This document shows positions 46,901 through 57,947 of a stretch of DNA of 64,000 bases, piece by piece. The stretch spans positions 124,001-188,000 of the forward strand of contig KQ964250.1 in assembly GCA_001566295.1 (NCBI GenBank). The letters are read 5' to 3'. The number at the start of each line of letters is the position of its first letter. Positions within the stretch are counted from its first letter, which is position 1. Below the pieces are notes generated by a model, which did not search any database, was not told the DNA's origin, and saw only the letters and a program-made list of their open reading frames with translations. The stretch comes from Microdochium bolleyi. Lineage: Eukaryota > Ascomycota > Sordariomycetes > Xylariales > Microdochiaceae. A program made the position numbers and the translations under genes.

Positions 46901-47911
46901 TACGCTACCCGTCAGCCACATGTCTTGGGCGTTCCATCGACAGCCCTACTTGAGCTAGCATGTCGGGACGGTCTTGGAATATGGCCGCCGCAGCTGTGCG
47001 CATCCATGTCGTGCAAGCCGGGCGAGTCGGCGGGCAGCGGAGCTCAAGGTCTCGTCGCGAGAGGCCCGGCCAGGCAGAGAGCTCGGTTGTTGTGGAGTCG
47101 AGCTGCCTGTCTGTGTCTGTGTGCACCAGGGCCTGTGCAGGAGCGGGCGGACAGGACCCTGGACATTATGGGCAGGCACGCAGACGCAGGCCTGCACAGT
47201 CCTGAGCCTGTAGCCCCTCATCCAACGCGCCTGCCTCAGAATCCCTGGGAAGCTCCAATCTGATTGCGCTCTCTCCCCCATCCTCCGACCTCCACCAGCA
47301 CAGCTCTGCTCCTCCTGTGAGCGATCCTCCCGCTGACCTTGCCTCTCCTCAGCTCAGGAAGCTGCCTGCCTGTGCCAATCACGACTTTTCCCAGTCCCTG
47401 TGCTTCAGCAGTTGTCATTGTCCCCGAGCTACTACATCTCCGCCTCTTCTTCCCGTGCCCTTGTTGCGATCTCCTCCCTCCAGTCTTTTGACGCTGGCCA
47501 TCCTGCCCGGAACCATTGCCCATCCATCACGAATACAGTATCGCTGTCAGTAAACGGATGCTCCCCGGCTTTCCTTGATCAGCTAGCACACAAGCCAGGC
47601 TCCTCGGGTTGGATATTTTCAACTTTTCTATCTTTGTACTCGCGCAAGGCGTACTTCTTGGGCAGCCGGCCGCTCTTCCGGCCATCTGCGTCGCGGCAAC
47701 TTGACGTCTACACTCTGCTCGTCAGCTGCAGAACGCCTTCACACTACCTGTCTGCCTCGATCGCTACACCGTACCGCACTCAAGACGACTATTAATACAT
47801 AGCTACGGCCTCCACACAAGCTCGATCTATGTAACCATCTCAGCCCTGTTGAGGTTCCACGGATCTGCACAGCCTGCAACCGCGGCCGACGAGGAAGCGC
47901 CTCGACTAGCC
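43973..47911. other. 3.9 kb gene-free interval
   Basis: Lies between RPB10 and the next plus-strand gene. No ORF shows a family signature. The segment ~47268-47500 is strongly C/T-rich on the plus strand and is the likely promoter or leader of the downstream gene. Short TACGGAGTA-like elements occur around 46750-46785. No tRNA-like A/B box pair was found. Confidence 0.55.
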
Positions 47912-50453
47912 ATGGCCCTCGAGGCTCCGTTAAGATCATCCACAGGAAGCATAATATCTCCATTCTCGCCCTACACGGATTTCTCTCTGTCGTCACCAGA
48001 CTCGCCCGCTGTCCGCGGCCCGTTCCAGAAGATGTCAGTCACGACCAACATGGCCTGATGAGCGTGGTGTCTTGCTGACATTTGTTTCTGTGGCATAGGT
48101 CAACTGCGCTTGCAGATTCAAGCAACCTGCGGCCGGACTCTGCAGCAGCGAACCGGCCGTCATCGACTGTCAATAACGTCCACAGCTCATTCGGAAGCAA
48201 CCACATTATGAGCCCGAGTGACATTGTCGGGCCCTCACCTGTCACGTCCGTGAGCACAGAGGTCACCGAGATTGAGGATGACATGTCGGAAGAGGTCCGC
48301 TCACAATCAACAGCAGACACAGACCCGCAACCTCAAGTGAGTCAAGTTAAGGCGTGGATCATGTATACCGACGGTGCCAGTTGACTAAGAAACTACAGCT
48401 CTTGATGCTCCGCACGAACATATCGGACCAAGTCCGACAGTCACTGAGTGAGGAAGCTGTATCTGTCATCCACGCCCCAGAAAGCTTCCACAATTGGGTG
48501 GGTAGTTATTCGAGATTCCCCGAGTCGACGCAACGCTAACAAAGCAATAGACGGCTTCTGATACAGGATCGACAAGAACTCATGAGACCTCACGCCAAGG
48601 ATCACCAAACTCATCACCACATCAAGATGAGGGCCTGGCTGCTCCGCAAAGCGACCGGCCTTTGGTGGTAAGCTCACGCACCGCCATCATGTTGTTCGAA
48701 TATTGATATGTTTTAGTCGCGCTCGCCGGGTCTCCCGACACCGCCTCCCTTGGCAACAAACATCAAGCCTGCTAGATTCAGCCTGGATAGTGCAACTCCA
48801 CGGGCGCAGAATCTCCAAGATGTACAGAGCTTTATGAGCGAAGCAGCAAGATTGCGATCGAGTAGTGCCAGTAGCCTTGAGTGTAAGTCTTTCAGACCGT
48901 GAGCAAGCTTCATATATCCCAGTCCATATCTGACACTGAGGTAGTGATCCCGGAGAGCCGAGAGCCAGAGACAGACGCCGAGCCCGACCTCGAATCGTAT
49001 GATGATGATGATGACTATGGGGCATTTGGTCTCGGTCTGACCGAAGAACCCGAGATCAAGTCGCTTAGGACAGCACTTCAAGAGTGCTGGACTCTGTGCA
49101 ACACCCTTGCGAACCTCAGCACACACCACCGCGAACGAGTCTTCAGCCGCTCAGGCACCCCAGACGGTCATGAACAAGCATGGAAGTGCTGCTGGAAGCT
49201 ATGCCAACGCCTTTACGATAACCAGGACGAACCGAATGAGTCGTTCAACGTCCGGATGAACCTGGATCTCTGCAGAGACTTTTGCCAGTCCTTGTTTGAT
49301 GTGAGGCAGCGAAAGGATGAGCTCAGCGATTCGGTGCTGCGTGTGAGCTTCGAGCTCAACAACCAGTGAGTGTTTTCTGACCAAGTATTGTGCTTTATAA
49401 CTTGTGGCTGACACTGCACTCAGTCTCTATAGTGCCCAGGATAACAGAGCCCTACCCGAGGCCTTTCGAGAGCGGACTTTGGACTTTTACATCACCTTAT
49501 GTCATCGTCTAATGAAGCAACGCGGTGAGATCGCTGACGAGACTGATTCACTCCTCCGAGCGTGCTGGTCTCTCGCCGAAATGCTGTTTAGCTTGAGACA
49601 GAACAGAAGGGACGGCAAAGCGCCCGATGAGGAACTTCTCGGGTCGGCTGTCCAAGCCTGCTGGGAGCTGTGTGATATCTTTAGGGAAGGCTGGACACAA
49701 GTACGGCCGGACCGTGGCACACCTAGACCAAGCCAGACGAACTTCTTCGGCTCGAGCCGCGATATCAGAGAATCTGAGCCCGATGGCAGGGCAAGCAGAG
49801 CATCAAATCGCTCCAAGAGGGAGAGCACGAAAGGCGAAAAGATTCGGAAGCCATTACCGGTGCCAGAAACGCCGGTAACAGAGTTTGAGGACACGCCCGT
49901 CTCACCAGAAAGTTCATCGCCACAGGCACCCAACATCATGGTCTTTGGAACCGAAAGCAACCGTGGCGGACGGTGGTCGAGCAATGCCTCACAGCTGTCG
50001 AGCTACTCTCAGAGTAGCCAGCGGACTTCGAGCACGGCCACAACAGCCACGACAACGGATGATATCAACGTCACAAGAGTCAAGGTGCTCATCTTAAAGG
50101 CAGCCATGAATGTGGGATACTCTAGAGACGCAGCGGCCGAAGGCCACAGCAGCGCGGCCTCGCTACAAACCTTCGTCAAGTCACTTCCGACAGGCACCTT
50201 TGGCGCCCTGCCTGCGCATGCGACTCTCTTACAAAGCTACAAGGGCTTGGTTCTGAGCGACTCATCCTTCCGCCACTCGTCTTCGCTCCCCCATCGCGGG
50301 AAGCGGGTACTTGCCAACGATGTGGCAAAGGGCGTGAACTGGATGATCAAGCGCTCAAACCAGTACGGATTTCTTCGCGACCTCTTTAGACTCGTCTTCG
50401 GCTTCCACGTCGACGAAGCTGAGATGCGCAAGAATGTCAGCATTGCTGTGTAA
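47912..50453 (+). CDS. Fungal protein of unknown function (DUF7624-like)
   Basis: Seven exons (47912-48033, 48099-48336, 48399-48497, 48551-48667, 48717-48882, 48945-49365, 49424-50453) join to 730 aa. The first ~250 residues are Ser/Pro-rich and disordered. A helical, Cys/Trp-rich domain follows (~280-480), with repeat-like units such as ALQECWTLCNTLANL, AWKCCWKLCQRLYD, LDLCRDFCQSLFDVR, LRACWSLAEMLF and AVQACWELCDIF; the recurring pattern suggests a helical-repeat scaffold. A polar linker leads to a conserved C-terminal segment (VKVLILKAAMNVGY ... VNWMIKRSNQYGFLRDLFRLVFGF). I recognise this as the Pezizomycotina family called DUF7624; its function is not known to me. There is no signal peptide or membrane segment. 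The ATG context (GCCATGGCC) is good. Confidence 0.85.
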
Positions 50454-51101
50454 TGCAGAGTTCGAATTGTCGATCTATATTTTCTTGATGATGACCACGA
50501 TAGTGCTTTCTTATTTTATGTGCGGAGTAGCTTATAGGAGTTTTGGGAGGCGGCTGGCTGAACTCGAAACCGATACATTCACTATATATAGATGGACTCT
50601 CGCGATCCATGGTGTTTCTCGTCTAGCTATACCCTCTCAAATTTGTGACGAGCCACTTGACAAGGCACACTGCGAAAAATACAACGGATCATGAAATTAG
50701 GAAGATCCGCGCAGAGGCACTAAAGTGATATGCTCAGAGCTTTCATTGGTATTTTGCTTCAATTATGGGACAGATATCCCTTCTGCCTGCTGTCTTGTGT
50801 ACCTGCCCATAGACGGTATTCACGCCCGTCTGGAACAATCAGACTCCGTACGTTTTGATGGTCCTCCCGTTGCGCGTGATGACGATGAGCTGTGCATTTT
50901 ACCGATGTTCTGAAGCCCAGCATCTGCCGGCAACCACTCGCTAGCATGTTTGATTCTCCAGCGACATCACATGGACGTGGAGACCGACTCCCTCCCTAAA
51001 AATTGCCTGGAGAAGTGTCGATTTGACTCAGCAATGGGTTTGCCAAATGCATCTGCCCCTCGACGCCGTCAAGTGGTGATGTTGTTTTGTGCACCGCTCC
51101 C
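50454..51101. other. Intergenic between convergent 3' ends
   Basis: 648 bases between the DUF7624-like gene (+) and the BAP31-like gene (-). AT-richer than the coding DNA; probably both 3' UTRs. Nothing else seen. Confidence 0.6.
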
Positions 51102-52066
51102 TTATTTCTCCTTGCGGGTGCCGGCGGAAGGCTGGGTGGCGCCGTACTTCTCGCAGAGCTCGTTGTACTCGCGGCTGAGGCCCTCGGCCTGCTTCTTGAG
51201 GGCCTCGATCTCCTTGTCCTTCTTGCCGATGGTGCGCTTGTAGCCGGCGATCTCGCCGGCGTCGCCGACCTGGGCGAGCTTCTCGGCCTGCTTGGTGTTG
51301 GCGTCGGTGCCCTCGTACTGCTTGAGCTTCTGCTCGAGGCGCAGGGTCTCGAGGATCATGATGTAGGTGCGGTTCAGGATGAGCGAGAGGAACAGGGTGA
51401 AGCCGCACAGGTACATGTTGCGCTGGCTGTAGAACTTGCGGGCCTGTACCTCGAGGCGCTCGTGACCCATGATGGCGCTGGACGTTCGGGGGTGGACTAG
51501 TTAGCTTTTGTTGCAAAATTGTGGAAATGAAGAGTCTTTGCTTTGCTCGTATCTGAGTGGAGGGCTTGACTTACGCGGCTCCCTTTGAGCCCTCTACGGC
51601 CGATGCGAGCTCGACCTGCACCCTATAGACGCGGTTGACGCTGTCGATGAAGAGGATGAGGATAAAAATGAAGGTGATCTTTAACCCATACTGCAGTTTC
51701 CCTATGAGGGGGTTTTCGGAGATGAAGCTGTGGCATTCGCAATATGCGCGTTGGTCAGCACAGCGTCGCTGGCATACTTACGAGCAAGGCACGACTTGGG
51801 AAGAAGTCAGAGGGGAGCTATGGGGCAGGTTTCGTTCCGTCCTCTGCGTGCCTGCTCTCGGTCGGTCGGGTTGAGGTGTAGGTGGTGTACTCACGTGAAG
51901 ATTCTCCGGCGGAGAGAGAAGGGGAGGGGGATGACGAGCAGCATGAAGAGCGCCATCTCTGCCACGAGGAGCAGGAAGACCTGACGGATTGGGCACGTGT
52001 CAGCACACAATCAGACAGCGGCGGTGCCGTGGGAAGGCGGCTTACGAGAGTGTAGTAGAGCGTCAT
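51102..52066 (-). CDS. BAP31/Yet3-like endoplasmic reticulum membrane protein
   Basis: Four exons (52066-52046, 51980-51895, 51727-51575, 51477-51102) join to 211 aa. Three hydrophobic segments lie in the N-terminal ~125 residues (YYTLVFLLLVAEMALFMLLV, ITFIFILILFIDSV and MYLCGFTLFLSLIL). They are linked by the family motifs RVYRVQ and RKFYSQRNMYLCGFTLFL. The C-terminal ~90 residues form a coiled coil (LRLEQKLKQYE ... KKDKEIEALKKQAEGLSREYNEL), ending in a charged tail, RKEK, that may act as a dilysine-like ER retrieval signal. BAP31 and yeast Yet1/Yet3 reside in the ER and act in export and quality control of membrane proteins. The first exon codes for only seven residues. Confidence 0.93.
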
Positions 52067-52793
52067 GGCTGCGGTTGTGGTGGGTGTCTCTAATTGAGGA
52101 CAGGTACGTCTCGATCTTGAGCTGCAGGCGGATTGGAGGTGTGATGGTGGACAGCGAGGAGTCTTGTGGGTGCAGAGGGAGGAGGAAGAGGGGAGAAGTG
52201 CAGTGAGGCGGCGAGTATTTACACAACGAGGAGAGCTGAGCAAGGACAACGTAATGCTAGAGCTGGGAGGCCTATGGAGCTGCAAATGTGCAACGCGCCA
52301 GCACAAGGGAGCTGGCAGCGACGACAGGCTTTCGTCATCGGCAAGCTAGCAAACCGGGGGGAGGGGCAGCGCGGGCAGGGGCGGGCCGCTACTGACGGAC
52401 CACTGTGAATCAACAACGTCATATGTGGCTTTATGTCTGGCCCTCAGGCACCCGACAAGGCTGCCTGAGCACAACAGGCCAGGCTGGCTGTGGCTGGTGC
52501 ACACTGCAACCGGCCTCGGAGCGGCGCCCTGGTTCTGGCCCTTTGCGGGCTTGGCAGGCACAGGACCAATTGCTCCTCTCGGTCACCTATCCCTGTTCGC
52601 CGCAATGTGTCGATCACGCCAAATACTCATCCATGAATCGGCTGTTCGTCACATGATGTCCCATGCGGTTCAGTCGGGCCCAGGTGGTCCTAATTGTTAC
52701 ATCGACTTTGTCAATTCAACGTGACAGGCACCCGCCATGGCCAATATGCATCTAGTCTAATACAATGGCCCGATTGTCACCTCACTCTGCATC
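52067..52793. other. Intergenic: BAP31-like promoter and DUS3 3' flank
   Basis: 727 bases between tandem minus-strand genes. The leader next to the BAP31-like start is purine/pyrimidine-biased (52090-52215). No gene seen. Confidence 0.6.
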
Positions 52794-55105
52794 CTAACCC
52801 TCGGCCTCGATGGTGTCGTAGCTGTTGGACTTGTGCTTGGGCTGGAACTTGAAGCTCGGGTGTGCCGGTCCGAGGAACATCTCACTATGCGACCATCTCT
52901 TGTTAGCGTACACACTCTCCCTATGCCAGCACGGTGCAAATCCAACCACTTACCTGATCTTCATCCAGTCTCGGTAGTCGTTGCTGGCAAGAAGAGTCTC
53001 GAGATCGTTGCGGCCGTGGTACGCAGGCGGGCGGTCGTTGATCTTGGCTGGCAAGTGCTCGAGGATCCCGAGCGGGATATAGCGGCACGTGAAGCTGAGC
53101 CACTCCAGCAGGAATCTGCGCGTGAAGCCGAGTCCCAACTCGTCCGAGCCCCAGGCCTCGAGGCCAAACCGCACAAACTTCTCCACGTAGGCGAGTCGCT
53201 CCGAAGCCGACTTGTCGAGGTACTGGCCTTTCTCAATTTCCTCAAAGATCCACGGCTTGATCATGGCGCCACGCGCAATCATGACCGTGTCGACCTTGGC
53301 ATTGTCGACATGCTCGAAGTAATCGACGTGCGAGTAGCAGTCTCCGTTGCCGAGGAAGTACATCTTGCCACCTGGGGTGTTCGCTTGCGTGTTTGCGTCT
53401 GCCTCTCGGATCGTGTCACTCAAGTCGTCCCTTTGCTGATTGTATGACTTGATGAGAGCGGCACATTCGGCAATATACGACCAGTTGGCGCTCTTGGTGT
53501 AGCGCTGCTGCCGGCTCCGGCCATGCAGAGTCACCGCAGCGCAGCCGGGTGCTCCTAGTCGCTCGCGGAAGTCGGGGCTGCCGAACGCAAGCCTCTCAAT
53601 CAGCTTGGTGGCGTTGGGCTTGCCGTCGCGAACACCTGTGCGCAGCTTGGCCGTGATAGGCACTTCTCCAGACACAGCATTCATGCCTCTGATCATCTTC
53701 TCAAGCTTTGGGGGTGCATCAAGCAAGCCAGAGCCTGCACCCTGCTGGAAGACGAGGTCGATCGGACATCCACAGTTCAGGTCTACGACTCTGAGATGGG
53801 GAAGGCTGTTCGTCAAGGCCTCTGTAGCTTTCATGACTACCCATGGCTGATTACCCGTGATCTGGGCGCCAAACTTGATATCCTTGCTATTATCATAGCC
53901 TTGGACGATACTGTTCGGGTCGGGGTTGTATCGTGGGGGAGCGATCTCGGACTCGTGAGCTTTCATAAGCGCCCACTCTCCCTTTCCACCTTGGACGACC
54001 GGCATGCCCAGCGCCATCTCCGAGTACGTGACTTGCGCTCCAAGCTCAACACACAGTCTTCTGAAAGGAAGGTTTCCCTGCGTGGTCAATGGCGCCAAGG
54101 TCGGCGTCTCGCGGCCAAAGTAAATCTTTCGCTTCTCCGACGGCTTGAAAGGGGGTTCGGTGAATTGTGCTCTAAGCTCCTGCAATTCCGTGTCTTCGCT
54201 CTCGTCGCAGTCTGGCTTCTTGCGGTTGTAGATCTTTCTCATGAGATCGGTCTCTCTCTCTACCCACTTTGTGTAGCGCTCCGACTTGGACAAGTCGGCC
54301 TTTCTCCGTGACAAGTTGTACTTGACGTCCGCATGCGCGACATTGACGACGCCAGGTTTCCGGTCGGGGTCCTCCTCGTCTGCGGCGGGTGCACCGAGCA
54401 GGACAAGCTCCTTGCGGCCACCCTCACGCTCGACCTCCTCCGAGTGGCTCTTGATGAATCGACATTTCCAGCCAGCAGGGCATCGCTGGTACTGATCGAA
54501 CAGGGGACACTTGCCACCAAGAGTTGTCAGGTCTCCACGTCGGCCTTCGGACATGTACTTCCTGAGATCGTGGCACATATTGCAACGGTCACCGTAGCGA
54601 CAGTCCTTGGGCGAGAACTCATTCGAGTACGTGCGGCTGTTGCAGAGCCTCAGATTGTCGTCAAATTGGCCATACGACCGCCCGTGGTTCTGGCCGCCCT
54701 TCTTCTTCTGCTTCTTGCCGCCCCCGTCACGCGCGTCGACCTTGCCGTCAGCATGGTCAATCGCACCAGAAGCTTCTGCGGCATCGTCGTCGACATGAGC
54801 CCTTGGCGCAGACGAAGCCAAGAGATACCTGAACGTCCGTTTGTAAGATTCTTTATCTCCCGTGCATCTAGCGGCTTTGGGACTGCTTACTCTGGTTTGA
54901 TCTTTGCCATGCCCCGGTCTCTGTCGTCCCTCGCATCCACTGGCTTGGGGGGCTGCTGTGCAATGGCATGGTCATTGTCGCTGTCGACCTTCAACCTCTT
55001 GGCCGCTGGGCCGTTCGACTCGTTGATGTCGTGGCCATTCGGCTGCTCTGCTGCGCCATCCGCTGCGGATGGTCGCTTCAAATCAGCAATGGCGTCATCG
55101 GACAT
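52794..55105 (-). CDS. dus3: tRNA-dihydrouridine(47) synthase (DUS3)
   Basis: Three exons (55105-54891, 54828-52954, 52884-52794) join to 726 aa. A disordered N-terminus with a basic, nuclear-localisation-like cluster (AAKRLKV) is followed at ~145-200 by two CCCH-type zinc motifs (CRYGDRCNMCHD and CPLFDQYQRCPAGWKC), diagnostic of Dus3. The FMN-binding TIM barrel starts at ~316 (LAPLTTQGNLPFRRLCVELGA). The catalytic Cys is expected at ~426 in LNCGCPIDL. The FMN/tRNA-contact motif HGRSRQQRYTKSANW and MIARGAMIKPWIF also match. The enzyme reduces uridine 47 in the variable loop of tRNAs, and also some mRNAs, using FMN and NADPH. Length and domain order are normal, so it should be functional. Confidence 0.96.
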
Positions 55106-56450
55106 GGTGAGCTGTCGGGATTGGCTTTATTCAAGCTGCACTACCAATGAGGCTCTCTCAGTGTTGTTGAGACATGTGAATGTGCTTGAGCAAATGATTT
55201 TTCTGGAGACGCTATTCTGGACAAAAAAGAAGTGGGCCCACTGTGCCTGCATACGTCAGAACCAGCATCGCGGTCGCACCTTCTCCAGGATGCATGTTCA
55301 TGAATGAGTGCACGCCATCCGGATTGTGCACATGTCGAGGGGCGTTTGCGCAGCCATGACCGGACGTTTCAGAGACCTTCGAGCTCGCTCGCACAGCGAC
55401 AGAGAGAGCACGGCTTTGGCAGGCTGCGAGCCAACGACATGACGGCGGCATACGATTATCTCGGCACCCGAAACACCGAGTGAAGAAGGCGCCGTCTTGT
55501 TTGCCCTCTGACACCAGCGCCGTGGAGACTCTGGCCCTTGTTGGACGTTCCAGAATCATTGTGTTGCAGTGCCACTTGTCTCGGCCCGGCTCTTCTCTGC
55601 AGGCCACGGAGGCGAGATTGCAAAAGGACAGAGAAGTCGAGAGCATGGAACGCAACACGTATGTGGCTGGAACAACCTACGCAGCACGGAGAACCGCGGA
55701 GCAGGCGCAGTGCCGCCAATTACTCCGTCAATCGAAACAGGCTGCGGTGCCACCAACGGCCGTGGTTGACTTCATGCAGGATGGGATGACCAGGGTGGCG
55801 GACCCTATCCTGCCTCAAGCATCCGGCCCCTTGGAACTACTGCGGCCGGCCTGCTGCTGGCCATGCACGGCAGTCGTGGCATTGTGTGGTCCCTGGCCTG
55901 GCCCATCGCCTGAACTGCCCGCGGGCAGTTCCACGTCACAGGAGGTCAAAAGTAAAACGCCGAGGACAATTGGTAATTGCAAACTCTCCGTCAGCTTATT
56001 TGCGCTCCTATCGGCCGGTGATCAGCTCAACGGCTCCGCGCAGTCGCCCTCAGCCCCGTTAGGGACTCCCCTTGTTTGGATCCAGCATTCCCGCACCCAC
56101 CCCAAGCCCCTCCCCGTCCCCATCCCCATCCGCGTCACCCGCTTCCTCTTCGTCTTGGGCACACGGACCCTGAGCCAGACAGCCTCGTGGCCTATCCCTA
56201 CACGACGAGTCCAACAAGAGGCTCTCTGTCGTCGCGCTGCACTCAGCAATAACAGCCCTGGGCCGCGCAAACGAGTCGACTAGTGGATGTCGAGGCCAAC
56301 CACGACCGCGCGCTCTCTGACTCGCGACAGCTCCAGCCAACCTCGACATCTGCTTCGCCCTCGTCTCCCGATCCGCGAAAACATCATTGGCCTCCAGAGC
56401 ACAGAGCGGCCCGCAACCATCGCCCTCGGGGGCGTTCGAAGCTCACGATC
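55106..56450. promoter_or_regulatory. Divergent interval between DUS3 and the Kelch gene
   Basis: 1.3 kb between divergent starts. The plus-strand side (~56085-56160) is C-rich. An open frame runs upstream of the Kelch ATG to 56283 without any earlier in-frame ATG. The 267-codon ORF at 55480-56283 has no recognisable domain and is not supported. Confidence 0.55.
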
Positions 56451-57947
56451 ATGACGGACAGCACCAGCCGGTCGTCCCAGTCGTCCAGCTCAAAGTCCAA
56501 GACGGTCAGGTCACAGAAGATCATTGACGACGGCCAGGAACGGTCTGGACCAAGTCGAAGCCATACGCCCGGCCACTTGTCGTCCAAAAGCCATGGCGGC
56601 TCTTCAGAGCGGCGGCGCAAGACATCCGACGCCGCCATGCGACAGCGATCGCAGTCTGTCGTCGCCAAGAACCCTTTTCCCACTGCGCCGCCAGCACAAC
56701 CGACACCTTCAATAGCATCAGCGCTCAAATCGAACGGCGACGCGCGGTCGGCTGACACGAAAACTGATGTCTCGACCGAGAGCAGAGACTCCCTATCCTC
56801 GAAAAGGCCCATACCCATGCGTTCGACCTCGGCGATCGTAAGCAAACCGAGTAGTGTCACGCCGACGGCGTCGCGCCTGCCGCAAGCACCACCTCAACCT
56901 TTGGGGCCATATGTCCCGTTCCCAGCACTGCAGGACCCGAAACTGGCGTCTGATGTCCCTGCGGCGCCGGCCTCGGGCATGTACTGGTCCAAAGCGCATG
57001 TGTCTGGTGCGGCGCATACACCTCTGCGCGCTCACACGAGCACCCTTGTGGGTAGCAACGTTTTCGTATTTGGCGGCTGCGACTCGCGGACATGCTTCAA
57101 CGAGCTGTACGTCCTCGACGCCGACTCCTTCCACTGGAGTCGTCCACACGTTGTGGGCGACATACCATCACCGCTGCGAGCCATGACATGCACGGCTGTC
57201 GGACGCAAGCTGGTGGTCTTCGGCGGAGGAGACGGCCCGGCGTACTATAACGACGTTTACGTGCTAGACACGATCAATTTCCGGTGGTACAAGCCCTCGT
57301 TCCCTCCTGATAGCAAGATCCCAAGTCCGAGACGTGCGCATACCGCATGCTTGTACAGGAATGGCATCTATGTCTTTGGAGGTGGCGACGGGGTTCGAGC
57401 ACTGAATGATGTGTGGCGTCTCGACGTCTCGGATACGCAAAAGATGAGCTGGAAGCTCGTATCACCGCACACAAGCAATAGTGCTGAGAATCGACCGAAG
57501 CCGCGGGGATATCACACAGCGAACATGGTGGGGAGCAAGCTCATAATATTTGGCGGAAGCGATGGCGGCGAGTGCTTCAACGACGTGTGGGTGTACGATG
57601 TCGACACGCAGATCTGGAAGATGGCGCCAATACCCGTGGCGTTCCGGCGCTTATCACACACGAGCACAATCGTTGGATCATATCTTTTCATCGTAGGCGG
57701 GCACGACGGCAACGAGTATTCCAATGACGTCCTCCTGCTCAACCTTGTCACAATGACGTGGGACAAGCGTCGAATATACGGCCTGCCGCCTAGCGGGCGA
57801 GGATACCACGGCACTGTGCTGTATGACAGCAGGCTGGTCATGATCGGGGGTTTTGACGGCAGCGAGGTCTTTGGCGACGTGTGGATTCTGGAGCTCGCCG
57901 TACACTCGTACTACTCGCAAATCAGCCACTTTACGATAGAGGTCTGA
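56451..57947 (+). CDS. Kelch-repeat protein
   Basis: Single exon, 498 aa. The first ~170 residues are Ser/Thr/Arg-rich and disordered. From ~185 on there are about six Kelch blades, each with a hydrophobic strand, GG doublet and conserved Tyr/Trp: STLVGSNVFVFGGCD, CTAVGRKLVVFGGGDG, CLYRNGIYVFGGGDG, NMVGSKLIIFGGSDGG, TIVGSYLFIVGGHDG and VLYDSRLVMIGGFDG. These would close a six-bladed propeller. No BTB, F-box or membrane segment is present, so it is a soluble adaptor. Fungal proteins of this kind include cell-polarity and Ras/G-protein-pathway factors such as fission yeast Ral2 and Tea1; I cannot assign it to one of them. ATG 56451 is the first in the open frame. Confidence 0.9.
   Translation: MTDSTSRSSQSSSSKSKTVRSQKIIDDGQERSGPSRSHTPGHLSSKSHGGSSERRRKTSDAAMRQRSQSVVAKNPFPTAPPAQPTPSIASALKSNGDARSADTKTDVSTESRDSLSSKRPIPMRSTSAIVSKPSSVTPTASRLPQAPPQPLGPYVPFPALQDPKLASDVPAAPASGMYWSKAHVSGAAHTPLRAHTSTLVGSNVFVFGGCDSRTCFNELYVLDADSFHWSRPHVVGDIPSPLRAMTCTAVGRKLVVFGGGDGPAYYNDVYVLDTINFRWYKPSFPPDSKIPSPRRAHTACLYRNGIYVFGGGDGVRALNDVWRLDVSDTQKMSWKLVSPHTSNSAENRPKPRGYHTANMVGSKLIIFGGSDGGECFNDVWVYDVDTQIWKMAPIPVAFRRLSHTSTIVGSYLFIVGGHDGNEYSNDVLLLNLVTMTWDKRRIYGLPPSGRGYHGTVLYDSRLVMIGGFDGSEVFGDVWILELAVHSYYSQISHFTIEV

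Noticed and set aside
54333..55307. 324-codon plus-strand ORF over DUS3
   Set aside because: Antisense shadow of the zinc-finger and N-terminal region of DUS3; no family signature.
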